A stretch of 64,000 nucleotides of DNA from Thermogladius sp023256015 (GTDB lineage: Archaea; Thermoproteota; Thermoprotei_A; Sulfolobales; Desulfurococcaceae): contig NZ_CP151274.1 in assembly GCF_051131135.1 (NCBI RefSeq), positions 310,001-374,000 on the forward strand. The letters run 5' to 3'. The translations under genes were made by a program, and so were the position numbers. The notes under the pieces are model-generated. The model searched no databases, was not told the DNA's origin, and saw only the letters and a program-made list of their open reading frames with translations. Positions 7,835 to 16,019 of the stretch are shown piece after piece. Position 1 is the first letter of the stretch. Each line of letters starts with the position of its first letter.

Positions 7835-7910
7835 TGCGGCGGCCGGGATTTGAACCCGGGATTTCCGGCTTGGAAGGCCGGCGTCCTAGTCCAGGCTAGA
7901 CGACCGCCGC
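7835..7910 (-). tRNA. tRNA-Gly (anticodon TCC)
   Basis: On the minus strand GCGGCGG at the 5' end pairs with CCGCCGC at the 3' end, followed by discriminator A. The anticodon stem CCGGC/GCCGG encloses the loop CTTCCAA, giving anticodon TCC. The T arm is CCGGG-TTCAAAT-CCCGG. No intron and no encoded CCA. Confidence 0.95.
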
Positions 7911-7933
7911 CTAGTCTCTATCTTACTGTCAGG

Positions 7934-7978
7934 AGTTTATATTCAATTCCGGCAGACCAGGGCCTGAAGGGATTTAAC
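7934..7978. promoter_or_regulatory. Divergent TATA boxes of tRNA-Gly and tRNA-Glu
   Basis: The minus-strand box ATATAAA (about 7936-7942) lies about 27 bases before the tRNA-Gly 5' end. The plus-strand box GATTTAACC (about 7971-7979) lies about 28 bases before the tRNA-Glu 5' end. Both spacings match archaeal RNA polymerase promoters, so the two tRNAs are transcribed divergently from a 93-base spacer. Confidence 0.6.
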
Positions 7979-8003
7979 CCCGTTCAACGAATAGCATAGA
8001 TTG

Positions 8004-8078
8004 GCCGCCGTAGTATAGCCCGGTCAAGTATGCGGGCCTTTCGAGCCCGTGACCCGGGTTCAAATCCCGGCGGCGGCA
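8004..8078 (+). tRNA. tRNA-Glu (anticodon TTC)
   Basis: GCCGCCG pairs with CGGCGGC, discriminator A at 8078. Anticodon stem CGGGC/GCCCG encloses CTTTCGA, giving anticodon TTC. T arm CCGGG-TTCAAAT-CCCGG. No intron and no encoded CCA. Confidence 0.95.
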
Positions 8079-8144
8079 CATGCTCTCCCCCGCGTTAGGC
8101 GATTATTTAACAGTGTAAATCCAGTCTCGTTCTTAGGGGTTACT

Positions 8145-9008
8145 ATGAGAGAGCTGTCCTCGATAAGGCTCGTCGTCTTAGTGGACGACTACGCCGGGTT
8201 CACCGAGGGGCTGCTCGGCGAGCACGGGTTCAGCACCTTAGTCGAGTTGAGGTACAGTGACGGGCTGGTAAAGAGGGTCTTGTTCGACACCGGCGCCACG
8301 AGTAGGGTCCTACTGTTCAACGCGAGAAGGCTTGGCCTGGACTTGGGGCTCGTAGACTATGTGGTTGTTTCGCACAGGCACTGGGACCACACGGGGGGCC
8401 TTCCTGGAGTAGCAAAGGTCAACCAAAAGGCGACAGTGATAGCCCACCCGGGGATCCTGGAGCCGGCCTACTCCGTCGGCGAGCAAGGCCTAAGGTATAT
8501 AGGGCTCACGGATGAGTCTAGGGGGGCCCTGGAGAGGTTTAGGACCCTACTCACGAAAAGCGCGTTCGAGTTAGCACCAGGCACGTGGTTCCTCGGGGAG
8601 GTCGAGAGGTACTATGACAACAAGTACGCTGTGAAAGGCTTTAAGAAGCTGAGAGAGGGTGAGCTCGTCGACGACCCTGTACTCGACGACACCGGCATGG
8701 CTATCAGACTAGGCAGTACAACGCTCGTCCTAGCTGGTTGCTCGCACAGCGGTATTTCAAACATTGTGAGAAAAGCTAGGAAGGCCGCGGGCGGGGACGA
8801 GCTTGTAGTCCTGGGCGGCCTTCACCTCGCTAACGCGGACGCTGAGACTGTTAGTAGAGTCGTAAGCGAGCTCGAGAACGAGGGCGTTGAGGAGGTCTAC
8901 GCAGGCCACTGCACCGGTTTAAGAGGCGAAGCCGAGTTGCTGAAAGTATACGGCGACAGGATGAGGAAAATCCACAGCGGTTTTACAATTACCGCAGAAG
9001 CTGAGTAA
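8145..9008 (+). CDS. MBL-fold metal-dependent hydrolase (COG1237-like)
   Basis: 287 residues from the ATG at 8145. An in-frame ATG at 8049 lies inside tRNA-Glu and is not the start. The metallo-beta-lactamase signature VVSHRHWDHTGG supplies the HxHxDH metal ligands. GCSHSG and GGLHLA, and GHCTG near the C-terminus, supply the remaining ligands. This subgroup includes proteins annotated as dihydropterin-ribofuranosyl-aminobenzene phosphate synthase, linked to tetrahydromethanopterin; the substrate here is unknown. An AT-rich TATA patch (GATTATTTAAC, about 8101) precedes it. A second, variant member of the family is at 26440-27147. Confidence 0.85.
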   Translation: MRELSSIRLVVLVDDYAGFTEGLLGEHGFSTLVELRYSDGLVKRVLFDTGATSRVLLFNARRLGLDLGLVDYVVVSHRHWDHTGGLPGVAKVNQKATVIAHPGILEPAYSVGEQGLRYIGLTDESRGALERFRTLLTKSAFELAPGTWFLGEVERYYDNKYAVKGFKKLREGELVDDPVLDDTGMAIRLGSTTLVLAGCSHSGISNIVRKARKAAGGDELVVLGGLHLANADAETVSRVVSELENEGVEEVYAGHCTGLRGEAELLKVYGDRMRKIHSGFTITAEAE

Positions 9009-9033
9009 GCACCCTGGGACGTGTTAAAGGCAA

Positions 9034-9795
9034 TCAACCTTTTTTCGTCAAGTTCCTCAAGTAGAGGAAGTAAGACGCGAGCAGCAGTACTGCTGTCCAA
9101 GCAGCCAGCAGCAAACTGTCGACCGCGACGTCGACTTCTGGTGTATAACCGAAAGCCCACCTATACAGCGAGGTAGCGATAGATAGAGGTGAGTACGAGA
9201 CTGCGTCGGAGAACCCCCCGAATCTCGCGGCAATAACCCGTGGGGGGTAGAAGATATTGGAGAAGAAGAACAAGACGTAGTAGACCACCGACCTTATTGT
9301 GGCCTGCAGGTTGAAGTCCCTTGTCACCGTCGACAGAGCTATTGAGAGACCCGACATCGCGAAGGAGAGGGTTATCGAAGTGTAGGCCACCACCAACCAC
9401 GCGTACCCGCTGGGGACGCCGACGAGCAGCATCGCCAACACGATGAACCCGGACTGGTATATGAGGCCCCTCAAGGCGCCACCAGTGAACCTGCCCAGTA
9501 CGAGCTCTACCCTCGACACAGGTAGCGACAATAGGTAGTCCGACACCTCCCGCCTGAGCTCCACGCCCACCTCCCTCCCTATACTGAAGCTGGATATGAA
9601 CAGCGCTAGGGAGAGTATGCCGGGCGTGACGAACTTGATGTAGTCGGGTATAAGGCTCCTGTTGATCATGTTGTTGAACAACAGGCCGAAGATCACTATG
9701 TCCGCGACGTTCATCACTATTTGCCCAGCTAGCCAGAACCTGTAACTCCAGAACCTCTTCAAGTCCCTAGCGGCTATGACGAGTACGCTCTTCAT
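9034..9795 (-). CDS. ABC-2 type transporter permease
   Basis: 253 residues with six predicted transmembrane helices and the ABC-2 permease layout (N-terminal RDLKRFWSYRFW before helix 1, long central loop REVGVELRREVSDYLLSLP). That loop, with LPVSR, is characteristic of the DrrB/NodJ-like ABC-2 family. It is the last gene of a three-gene exporter unit. The transported substrate cannot be told from sequence. Confidence 0.85.
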   Translation of the reverse strand: MKSVLVIAARDLKRFWSYRFWLAGQIVMNVADIVIFGLLFNNMINRSLIPDYIKFVTPGILSLALFISSFSIGREVGVELRREVSDYLLSLPVSRVELVLGRFTGGALRGLIYQSGFIVLAMLLVGVPSGYAWLVVAYTSITLSFAMSGLSIALSTVTRDFNLQATIRSVVYYVLFFFSNIFYPPRVIAARFGGFSDAVSYSPLSIATSLYRWAFGYTPEVDVAVDSLLLAAWTAVLLLASYFLYLRNLTKKG

Positions 9796-9803
9796 TTCAG
9801 ACC

Positions 9804-10604
9804 TTACCTCCAGCCACCCGCCTCGAGTTTATGCGAGATGACGTATATCGCCAAGTACGAGAAGCCCGCTGCGAGCCCCACGATGTAGGCTACCTGGCCC
9901 TGGGGTGGGAGGCTAGCGTAGACCACGTACTCGGGTAGGAACAAAACCCTCAGGAAGTCGGAGACGCTCGATATGGGGTTGGCGAGCGACGCGTAGTAGT
10001 AGGGTAGCACCTTCGCTATTACCGGGGCCGGGTAGAACACCGTGCTGAGCCTGACGAGGAGGGCGTCGATAACCCCCATTAAGATGTCTGTGGCATCGGT
10101 TGACTTGACGCTCAGGACGACCGTTATTACCAAGCCTACTACCCCCGCCGAGAACAAGTATATGGCTGCGAGGGATACGAGGACGTAAAAGGCGTTGTCC
10201 GGCCTGATCATGAACATTATGAAGGCGTACATCGGGAGGGTGAAGAGGAACGAGGCCACCGACCCTCCCAGGACGCGCCCCAGGGCTAGCGTGCTCCTCT
10301 TCACCGGGAGCGCCAAGTGGTACTCTACAATACCTTCGTCGAACTCGTCTGCGATCTCGTAACCCCTAGCTATACTGACAGAGTAGACAAGCGCCGTGAA
10401 GACGCCGAGGAGGTAGAAGTCGTAGTAGTTGAGACCCGGGAAGGACCTGACGAGCAGGGAGATGCTAGTACCGAATACTATGACCTGTAGTATGAACCAC
10501 GTTGTCCTCATAGCCACGAAAAGAGTCTGGCGTCTGAGCTTCCTAACGTCCCACTCTATCACGTGGAGGAGGTCTACGAGGTCTCGGCTACTGACTGCTC
10601 TCAA
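9804..10604 (-). CDS. ABC-2 type transporter permease
   Basis: 266 residues, six predicted transmembrane segments, with the permease motif EIADEFDEGIVEYHLALPVKR between helices 2 and 3. It pairs with the permease at 9034-9795, probably as a heterodimer, and its start overlaps the end of the ATPase gene by 17 bases. Likely an efflux or lipid/peptide exporter; substrate unknown. Confidence 0.85.
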   Translation of the reverse strand: MRAVSSRDLVDLLHVIEWDVRKLRRQTLFVAMRTTWFILQVIVFGTSISLLVRSFPGLNYYDFYLLGVFTALVYSVSIARGYEIADEFDEGIVEYHLALPVKRSTLALGRVLGGSVASFLFTLPMYAFIMFMIRPDNAFYVLVSLAAIYLFSAGVVGLVITVVLSVKSTDATDILMGVIDALLVRLSTVFYPAPVIAKVLPYYYASLANPISSVSDFLRVLFLPEYVVYASLPPQGQVAYIVGLAAGFSYLAIYVISHKLEAGGWR

Positions 10605-11571
10605 TGAGCCTTGCCCCCGTAAAGTACATGAAGACGTCGTCTAGCGTGGGCTCTTTGATCATCAGCGACTTTACCTTAACCCCGGCAGACCTCAACATGT
10701 CCGCAACGAACAAGGCCTTCTCCTCGGCTCTCTCGACGAAGACCCTTATGACGTTGCCGCTATAGTCGACCCTGCCTATCTCGCTCAACATGTTCAATAA
10801 CCTGTCCCTCAACCCGTCGCCCTCGATCGTGACCTCTATTACGTCGCCCTTGGGTATCTTGTCCTTTAGGCCGCTAATAGTGTCGACCGTGACCAGCCTA
10901 CCCTTGTATATGATGCCGATCCGCTCGCAGACTTTCTCGGCCTCGAACATGTCGTTCGTGGCGATTATTATAGTCGAGCCCTCGTCTCTCATCATCTTAA
11001 TGATATCCCAGAGCTTGTGCTTCGTGGGCACGTCTACCTGGGCCGTGGGCTCGTCCAGTATAGCCAGCCGCGGCCGCTGGATGAGTACCTTTGCTAACTC
11101 GACTTTCTTGCGCGTGCCCCCGCTTAGCTGGTAGAAGTACTTGTTCCTGTGATCCCACAACTCGAGAGTCTCCAGAACCTCTTTAACAACGTTCTTGGCC
11201 TCCACTCTGCTGAGCCCGACCACTCTAGCATGCCACTCCAACATGTCCTGTACTTTGTCTATCCACAGCGCCTTTGGGTCCTGGAACGCTATCCCGACAA
11301 GCCTCCTTACCTCGTAGTCCTCCTTCGTCACGCTGTGGCCGTACACGTATATGTCGCCACTGGTCGGCTTGTAGACTGTCGCTATCGTGAGCAAGGTCGT
11401 CGTCTTACCGGAGCCGTTTGGGCCTAGGAAGCCGAAGATCTCCCTGTCGTATATCTCCAAGTTCAAGCTGTCCACGGCAGTAAAGCTCCCGAATCGCTTA
11501 GTAAAGTTCACAATCCTAACAGCTGAGGTCTTGCTTGACATGGTAAGCGCCTTAAAGAGCCGAGCCTTCAT
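10588..11571 (-). CDS. ABC transporter ATP-binding protein
   Basis: 327 residues. Walker A GPNGSGKTT (about 50-58), Q-loop FQDP, signature LSGGTRKKVELAKVL, Walker B LAILDEPTA, and a C-terminal accessory domain of about 90 residues typical of ABC-2 (DrrA-like) exporters. The ATG at 11571 lies about 17 bases from the predicted transcription start; an ATG at 11541 would remove ten extra residues and is an equally possible start. It heads the exporter operon with the two permeases. Confidence 0.88.
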   Translation of the reverse strand: MKARLFKALTMSSKTSAVRIVNFTKRFGSFTAVDSLNLEIYDREIFGFLGPNGSGKTTTLLTIATVYKPTSGDIYVYGHSVTKEDYEVRRLVGIAFQDPKALWIDKVQDMLEWHARVVGLSRVEAKNVVKEVLETLELWDHRNKYFYQLSGGTRKKVELAKVLIQRPRLAILDEPTAQVDVPTKHKLWDIIKMMRDEGSTIIIATNDMFEAEKVCERIGIIYKGRLVTVDTISGLKDKIPKGDVIEVTIEGDGLRDRLLNMLSEIGRVDYSGNVIRVFVERAEEKALFVADMLRSAGVKVKSLMIKEPTLDDVFMYFTGARLIESSQ

Positions 11572-11610
11572 GCGTTAACGAGACACTCTTAACATATATC
11601 GTGAAACCTG

Positions 11611-11618
11611 TTTTAAAC
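11611..11618 (-). promoter_or_regulatory. TATA box of the ABC exporter operon
   Basis: On the minus strand GTTTAAAAC sits in an AT-rich gap between the riboflavin kinase stop and the ATPase gene. It predicts a transcription start near 11588, ahead of the ATG at 11571. Confidence 0.5.
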
Positions 11619-11640
11619 AATAATAGCGACTTGTGCCATC

Positions 11641-12015
11641 TCATGCTAGTAAAACGACCGTGACAGGGTCCCCGTCTTTCAGCCTGAGGTAGCCTCTCAG
11701 ATACCTCTCGGAAACGATCTCCACTATCCTCGGTGGGTGATTCGTCTTCTCGGGTCTCACAACGTAGACGCGGAGGTTATGAATTAGACCCGGGTACGCC
11801 AACACGCCGCCGAGGCCAGGTCTAGGTGGTGGTATTCTCACAGGGTTGATCATCCCGAGAACTTCGCTCACGTAGACGGGGTTGTCAACTTCGATGTTGA
11901 GGGTGCCGGGGAAAGGGTCTATCTCTAGATACTTGATAAAAAACACCCTGTACAAGTCTACGTAGAGAGCCCCCTCGCCGAGGCCGGAGACTACTCTCCC
12001 CGTTATGGCTATCAT
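11641..12015 (-). CDS. ribK: CTP-dependent riboflavin kinase (archaeal RibK, DUF120)
   Basis: 124 residues covering the whole archaeal RibK fold. The diagnostic N-terminal block is GLGEGALYVDLYRV followed by PFPGTLNIEV. The downstream R-P/E-x-T-x-H segment (RPEKTNH) and GYLRLKDGDPV are also typical. The enzyme phosphorylates riboflavin to FMN using CTP. Many crenarchaeal versions carry an N-terminal HTH; this one is the stand-alone kinase domain. Its ATG lies inside the stop of the aldehyde oxidoreductase gene (ATGA overlap of 4 bases), so the two are translated from one message, although the oxidoreductase itself does not use flavin. Confidence 0.88.
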   Translation of the reverse strand: MIAITGRVVSGLGEGALYVDLYRVFFIKYLEIDPFPGTLNIEVDNPVYVSEVLGMINPVRIPPPRPGLGGVLAYPGLIHNLRVYVVRPEKTNHPPRIVEIVSERYLRGYLRLKDGDPVTVVLLA

Positions 12016-13838
12016 ACCAGTACTCCAACTCTCTTCAACGCGTCTTCGACGAACGTTAGTCCGAGCTTACTGAGGGTCTCGGGCTTCGGTACTCCGTTGC
12101 TGTCCCAGCCCCTCAGAGCGTAGTACTCCTGGAGCATCTGCTCGTACTTCGCAGGGTCTAGCTTGACACCCTTGTATGGGCCCTTAGTCAACGGGTGTTT
12201 GAACCACCTAGCCGGCGGGTAGTCGTAGTACTTGCTCCACCCGTCGAACTCCCTTATCCAGAAGGCCCTTATCAACGTGTAGATCCTGTTTGCGACCTCG
12301 CGTATCATGCCCCAGCTCCACTCGATACCCGTGACGTGGCTCAGCATCTTCAGGTAGTAGTCGAGGTCCAGCCCTAACTCTACCCACGGGAGCCTACACA
12401 CGGTTAAAGACTCGAACATCCCTCCCCTCACGTCCTGAAGGTACACGAGCCTCTCGACTTTCTCCCTTGTGTATCCGAGCCTGTCCGTCCTGACCTCGTA
12501 GCTTATGATCCAGGCGTCCTTGTGATGAGCACCTATAGACGAGGTGCCGTATGCGAGCGCCATCGCTGGGGCTGCGTGGCAGTCGTAGGCCGAGACCTCG
12601 AGGCCTTTAACGTGTATTGCGAACTCGAGTGCCTCGCCTCCGAGTGCCGTACTCATCCTCATTACGCCCTCCGCGAGGAACCCGCCCAAGCCGCGCCTAA
12701 GCGCCACGTCCTCGGTGAGCTCCCTAACCACTTTGTAGTCGCCCCACTCGACCCTCTCCCTAACGAAGCCCTTCTCGCTGGCCTCCATGAGGAATCCTAT
12801 CGAGTTCCCCAGCGAGATCGTGTCGAGACCGTACTTGTCGGCAAGCTTGTTTATGTCCGCCACCTTCCTCAGGTCGCCCAACAGTATGTTGCTGCCCAGC
12901 ATCGCCACGTTCTCGTAGTCCAGCTCGCTGAGCTCGTCGAGCTCGTCCTTTATCACGTTACCGCAACCCATGTTGCAGTAGGGGCAGGCCCGCCTGTCGA
13001 CTTTAAGCTTCTCCATCAAGTCCCCTGATATGCCCTCGTACTCCTCCCACACGCCCTCCCTGAAGTTCATAGTCGGTAGCACGCTGTTTTGCTGGCTCCA
13101 CACTATCGTCGCCATCGTACCCTGCCTTACCCAGTAGTCATAGCCCTCTGCCTCCATGATCTTCTTGTAAGCCTCCTCGGCCGTCTTCCTCAGGGAGTCC
13201 AGGTCGTGGACGGGGGGCTGGAGGGTGCCCTTTATCACAACGGCCTTTAAGTTCTTACTGCCCATCACAGCGCCTATCCCGGGACGGCCGCCGCTCCTCC
13301 CCTTCTGGGAGACAACAGTAGCATACCTCACCATCTTCTCGCCGGCAGGTCCTATCGTCAAGATGCCCACGTTCTTCCCGTGCTCCCTAACTAGCTTGTC
13401 CTCCACGCTGAACGAGTCGAGGCCCCAGAGGTCGTCTGCCGGGTTTATACTCACTTTATCGTTCTCGATGTACAGGTAGACGGGCTTCTTAGCCTTGCCC
13501 TGGATCACGATCGCGTCGAAACCAGCCCTCTTGAGGTGGTGGCTCGCCATGCTACCGATGTTCCCGTCACCGTAACCGTTCGTCAGCGGGCTCTTGGAGG
13601 CCACCACGAGCTTACCGCTACTAGGCAGAGGCAAGCCGGACAACGGACCCAAGGCTATCACTAGTGTGTTGTAGGGGGATAGAGGGTCCACTCCCGGGGG
13701 GTTGTATTCCCACAGGATCCTTATCGCGAGGCCTCTGCCACCCATGTAGTCTAGGAGTATCCTCTTGTCGATTTCTACGACGCTAGTCTTCCCCCTAGAA
13801 AGGTCTACTCTAAGAAGCCGGCCCCACCACCCCTTCAC
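12012..13838 (-). CDS. Tungsten-containing aldehyde:ferredoxin oxidoreductase family protein
   Basis: 608 residues, the usual AOR length, starting with the family opening WWGRLLRVDLSRGK. The [4Fe-4S] ligands are CPYCNMGC (about residue 288) with a later Cys (LTVC). The pterin and substrate region shows GLEVSAYDCHAAPAMALAYG and GAHHKDAW. The family oxidises aldehydes to acids and reduces ferredoxin using a tungstopterin cofactor, mostly in peptide and sugar catabolism. Whether it is AOR, FOR, GOR or WOR type is not resolved. The start is a GTG with GAGGGGTG upstream; a TATA-like TTTTATC lies at about 13874-13880. Confidence 0.92.
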   Translation of the reverse strand: MKGWWGRLLRVDLSRGKTSVVEIDKRILLDYMGGRGLAIRILWEYNPPGVDPLSPYNTLVIALGPLSGLPLPSSGKLVVASKSPLTNGYGDGNIGSMASHHLKRAGFDAIVIQGKAKKPVYLYIENDKVSINPADDLWGLDSFSVEDKLVREHGKNVGILTIGPAGEKMVRYATVVSQKGRSGGRPGIGAVMGSKNLKAVVIKGTLQPPVHDLDSLRKTAEEAYKKIMEAEGYDYWVRQGTMATIVWSQQNSVLPTMNFREGVWEEYEGISGDLMEKLKVDRRACPYCNMGCGNVIKDELDELSELDYENVAMLGSNILLGDLRKVADINKLADKYGLDTISLGNSIGFLMEASEKGFVRERVEWGDYKVVRELTEDVALRRGLGGFLAEGVMRMSTALGGEALEFAIHVKGLEVSAYDCHAAPAMALAYGTSSIGAHHKDAWIISYEVRTDRLGYTREKVERLVYLQDVRGGMFESLTVCRLPWVELGLDLDYYLKMLSHVTGIEWSWGMIREVANRIYTLIRAFWIREFDGWSKYYDYPPARWFKHPLTKGPYKGVKLDPAKYEQMLQEYYALRGWDSNGVPKPETLSKLGLTFVEDALKRVGVLV

Positions 13839-13872
13839 GCCGCACCCCTCACACGATTACTAAAGGCGGTCC

Positions 13873-13896
13873 ACAGATAAAAGTTTATGTATAATG
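13873..13896. promoter_or_regulatory. Divergent promoter region (aldehyde oxidoreductase / amidohydrolase-like gene)
   Basis: The 82-base gap holds two AT-rich elements. Minus-strand TTTTATCTG (about 13873-13881) is suitably placed for the oxidoreductase GTG at 13838. Plus-strand TTTATGTATAATG (about 13884-13896) predicts a transcription start near 13919, right at the start of the plus-strand gene. Confidence 0.45.
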
Positions 13897-13920
13897 ACTT
13901 ACAGCATAAGTTGAGTAGGC

Positions 13921-14790
13921 GTGGTGGCCGAGATGAGCCTGAGGACGCTGATACACGGAGAGGTGTACTATTACGGGTCGAAAGGGGTCGAGAAAGGTTT
14001 TTTGTTCATCGACGGGGGTAAGATTAGAGACGTGGGCGAGGAGCCGCAGCCGGAGTACGAACTGTCGGAGCTCGTACTGAGATACGAAAAGCCGTCGCTG
14101 GTCGTACACGGTTTCAGCGCCCTAGTACCAGGCGTGGAATTCCCGTTTAGAGGTCTAGACTCCGTCCAGCCCCCAACGGACGAGGGCACAGTTGAAAAGC
14201 TCGTTCTGTCATCCCTTAGCACGGCATACGCGAACGGCGTCACGCTCCCCATACTAGAGGATACCCCTGACTGCAAGGTCTCCAGCGTGATCAGCAAACA
14301 CGGTTTAACGGCTGCCGTAATATCCTCAAAACCCTGCGCGAAGCCGGGAGTCTACAACATCCTCGTTGAAGAGGGCATGCTCGTCTTCGACAACAGGTTG
14401 ATAGGCAGGTGGGGGGAGGTCGTCTGCGACCCCCGCAGCATCGGGGACGAGTGCCTCATACTCGACACGCGACGAGAGCACTCGAGAAGCCCGCAGGCCT
14501 GGTTCTCCAAGTCCGACAACCCCGAGTCTCTCTTAAGGACCCTTGTCCAGCCGTACAGGGTTCTCGGGCTCGACAGCGGCTTCGTTGAGAGGGGCTCTCT
14601 AGCCGACCTCGTTGTCTACGATCTGTCCGACCCAGTACTATCCCTGCCTCTCAGTAAGCTGAGCCCAGTAGTAGTGGCCATGCGGGGAGGGCCGCAGGTC
14701 GTGTTCGTGGGGGGCGAAGTGGCGTTCGAGAAAGGCGAGCACCTGCTCGTCCAACCCCCCAGCATAGTGGAGTATTTTGCCGGCCTTTAG
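13921..14790 (+). CDS. Amidohydrolase-like protein without visible metal-binding residues
   Basis: About 289 residues. The N-terminal composite-domain strands (GFLFIDGGKIRDVGEEP) and the C-terminal part (VERGSLADLVVYDL, then VVFVGGEVAFEKG) match dihydroorotase/adenine deaminase-like amidohydrolases. Between them, where the family has a roughly 300-residue TIM barrel opening with PGFIDxHxH, this protein has VVHGFSALVPGVEFPFRGLD. The barrel is much shortened, so HxH is absent. It is probably not a hydrolase in the usual sense. GTG at 13921 could be a leaderless start; the ATG at 13933, with GTGGTGG upstream, is the alternative. Confidence 0.55.
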   Translation: MVAEMSLRTLIHGEVYYYGSKGVEKGFLFIDGGKIRDVGEEPQPEYELSELVLRYEKPSLVVHGFSALVPGVEFPFRGLDSVQPPTDEGTVEKLVLSSLSTAYANGVTLPILEDTPDCKVSSVISKHGLTAAVISSKPCAKPGVYNILVEEGMLVFDNRLIGRWGEVVCDPRSIGDECLILDTRREHSRSPQAWFSKSDNPESLLRTLVQPYRVLGLDSGFVERGSLADLVVYDLSDPVLSLPLSKLSPVVVAMRGGPQVVFVGGEVAFEKGEHLLVQPPSIVEYFAGL

Positions 14791-14795
14791 GAGAG

Positions 14796-14869
14796 TGGGC
14801 CCGCGGGGATTCGAACCCCGGACCTCCCGGTTATCAGCCGGGCGCTCCACCAAGCTGAGCTACGGGCCC
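14796..14869 (-). tRNA. tRNA-Ile (anticodon GAT)
   Basis: Minus strand: GGGCCCG pairs with CGGGCCC, discriminator A. Anticodon stem CCGGC/GCCGG around the loop TGATAAC gives anticodon GAT. The T arm CGGGG-TTCGAAT-CCCCG is intact. No intron, no encoded CCA. A minus-strand TATA box (CTTTAAAAG, about 14894-14902) sits at the right distance upstream. Confidence 0.94.
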
Positions 14870-15145
14870 CCATCTATCTGATTAGACTTCTTCTTTTAAA
14901 GCTTAAAACGGCCCTCATCCACGTAACTCTTCACCAACTCATCCGATTATCCGCTGTCAATCATCGGGCTCCACTAAATAACCATGTCTGGTAAGGGGGT
15001 TAATGATTCTACGACCATTCCCCCTTCTAGGACCGGTTGAAGCTGAGGCTTGAGCCACTTTCTCTCTGGGCGGTTTAACTCTGGGCCGGGTTAGTGCTAC
15101 AATGGGTCATCACGTGTCAGGCCGCCCGTCGTACTCATCCCCGGC
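14870..15145. other. Gene-free stretch between tRNA-Ile and the SAM hydrolase promoter
   Basis: About 275 bases. I see the tRNA-Ile TATA box (about 14894-14902) at its left end and no open frame, tRNA fold or repeat in the rest. The base composition is mixed and no C/D box pair or strong hairpin stands out. Confidence 0.35.
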
Positions 15146-15152
15146 TATTTAA
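15146..15152 (+). promoter_or_regulatory. TATA box of the SAM hydrolase gene
   Basis: GGCTATTTAAGAC in GC-rich surroundings. It predicts a transcription start near 15175, leaving a leader of about 28 bases before the ATG at 15203. Confidence 0.55.
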
Positions 15153-15159
15153 GACTTAG

Positions 15160-15175
15160 TTATAGGCGCCTATAA
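15160..15175. promoter_or_regulatory. Perfect 16-bp palindrome between TATA box and start site (operator candidate)
   Basis: TTATAGGCGCCTATAA is identical to its reverse complement over all 16 bases. It lies 8 bases after the TATA box and ends at the predicted transcription start, where a bound repressor would block polymerase. The symmetry is seen directly; the regulatory role is inferred. Confidence 0.5.
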
Positions 15176-15202
15176 TAATGTGTCTTTAGCTGGGGGCTTG
15201 CC

Positions 15203-16006
15203 ATGCCTTTGATCGCCCTGTTAACGGACTACGGCTACAAGGACCCGTACGTGGGGATCCTAAAGGGCGTCATCAAGAGGATAAACCCCGCCGCCGAGAT
15301 AGTGGACTTGACGCACGGGGTCGAGAGACAGAACATTAGAGAGGGCGCCCTGATCCTAAAGTCCTCCGCGAAGTACTTCCCCCCAGGCACGATCTTCGTG
15401 GCTGTCGTAGACCCGGGAGTCGGCAGCCAGAGAAGGAGTATCCTGGTAAAGACGAGAAACTACATCCTCGTCGGGCCGGACAACGGGCTGCTCTCGCTCC
15501 TGGCAATAGAGGACGGCATCGAGGAGGTCTACGACATAGGTGAGTCGAGGTACCGCCTGGAGAGGGTGTCCGGGACGTTCCACGGTAGGGACATATTCGC
15601 CCCCGTGGCGGCCTACGCCAGCCTCGGAGTGCCCTTGAGCGAGCTGGGCGAGAGGGTGGACTCGAACAGTATACAGGTGATCGAGATACCCAAGCCCTCG
15701 GTCCACGGTGAGAGCGTAAGAGCGAGGGTCATATACGTAGACGTGTACGGGAATGTGTTGACCAACGTTGAGCCCTGGCTCTTGGACTCGCTCGGCTGGA
15801 GGATGGGCGACACGCTGCTAGTAGAGGCGGGGAGTGCGAGGAGGGAGTGCACTCTTACTCGCAGTTTCAGCTTAGTCAAGGTGGGAGAGCTGGCTTGCTA
15901 CATAAGCAGCTTCGACTACCTCGAGCTAGGGGTGAACATGGGCGACGCGTCCCGCGAACTCGGTGTTAGACTTGACGACGAGCTAGTGATAAGGAAGGCG
16001 GGCTAG
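15203..16006 (+). CDS. SAM hydroxide adenosyltransferase (SAM hydrolase, DUF62)
   Basis: 267 residues, full family length. Conserved features are LLTDYGYKDPYVGILKG at the N-terminus (Asp8 and Asp14 for substrate binding), VDLTHGV, FVAVVDPGVGS and VGPDNGLLSLL, then FHGRDIFAPVAA. A C-terminal beta-barrel carries VYGNVLTNV. Members split S-adenosylmethionine to adenosine and methionine and share a fold with fluorinase. The single-gene unit has its own promoter with a palindrome. Its cellular purpose is not well established. Confidence 0.9.
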   Translation: MPLIALLTDYGYKDPYVGILKGVIKRINPAAEIVDLTHGVERQNIREGALILKSSAKYFPPGTIFVAVVDPGVGSQRRSILVKTRNYILVGPDNGLLSLLAIEDGIEEVYDIGESRYRLERVSGTFHGRDIFAPVAAYASLGVPLSELGERVDSNSIQVIEIPKPSVHGESVRARVIYVDVYGNVLTNVEPWLLDSLGWRMGDTLLVEAGSARRECTLTRSFSLVKVGELACYISSFDYLELGVNMGDASRELGVRLDDELVIRKAG

Positions 16007-16019
16007 ACGCGCGGGGGAC

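Noticed and set aside
12522..13028. 168-codon open frame on the plus strand inside the aldehyde oxidoreductase gene
   Set aside because: It is antisense to a complete AOR-family gene and has a His/Val-rich composition typical of a reverse-frame artefact.
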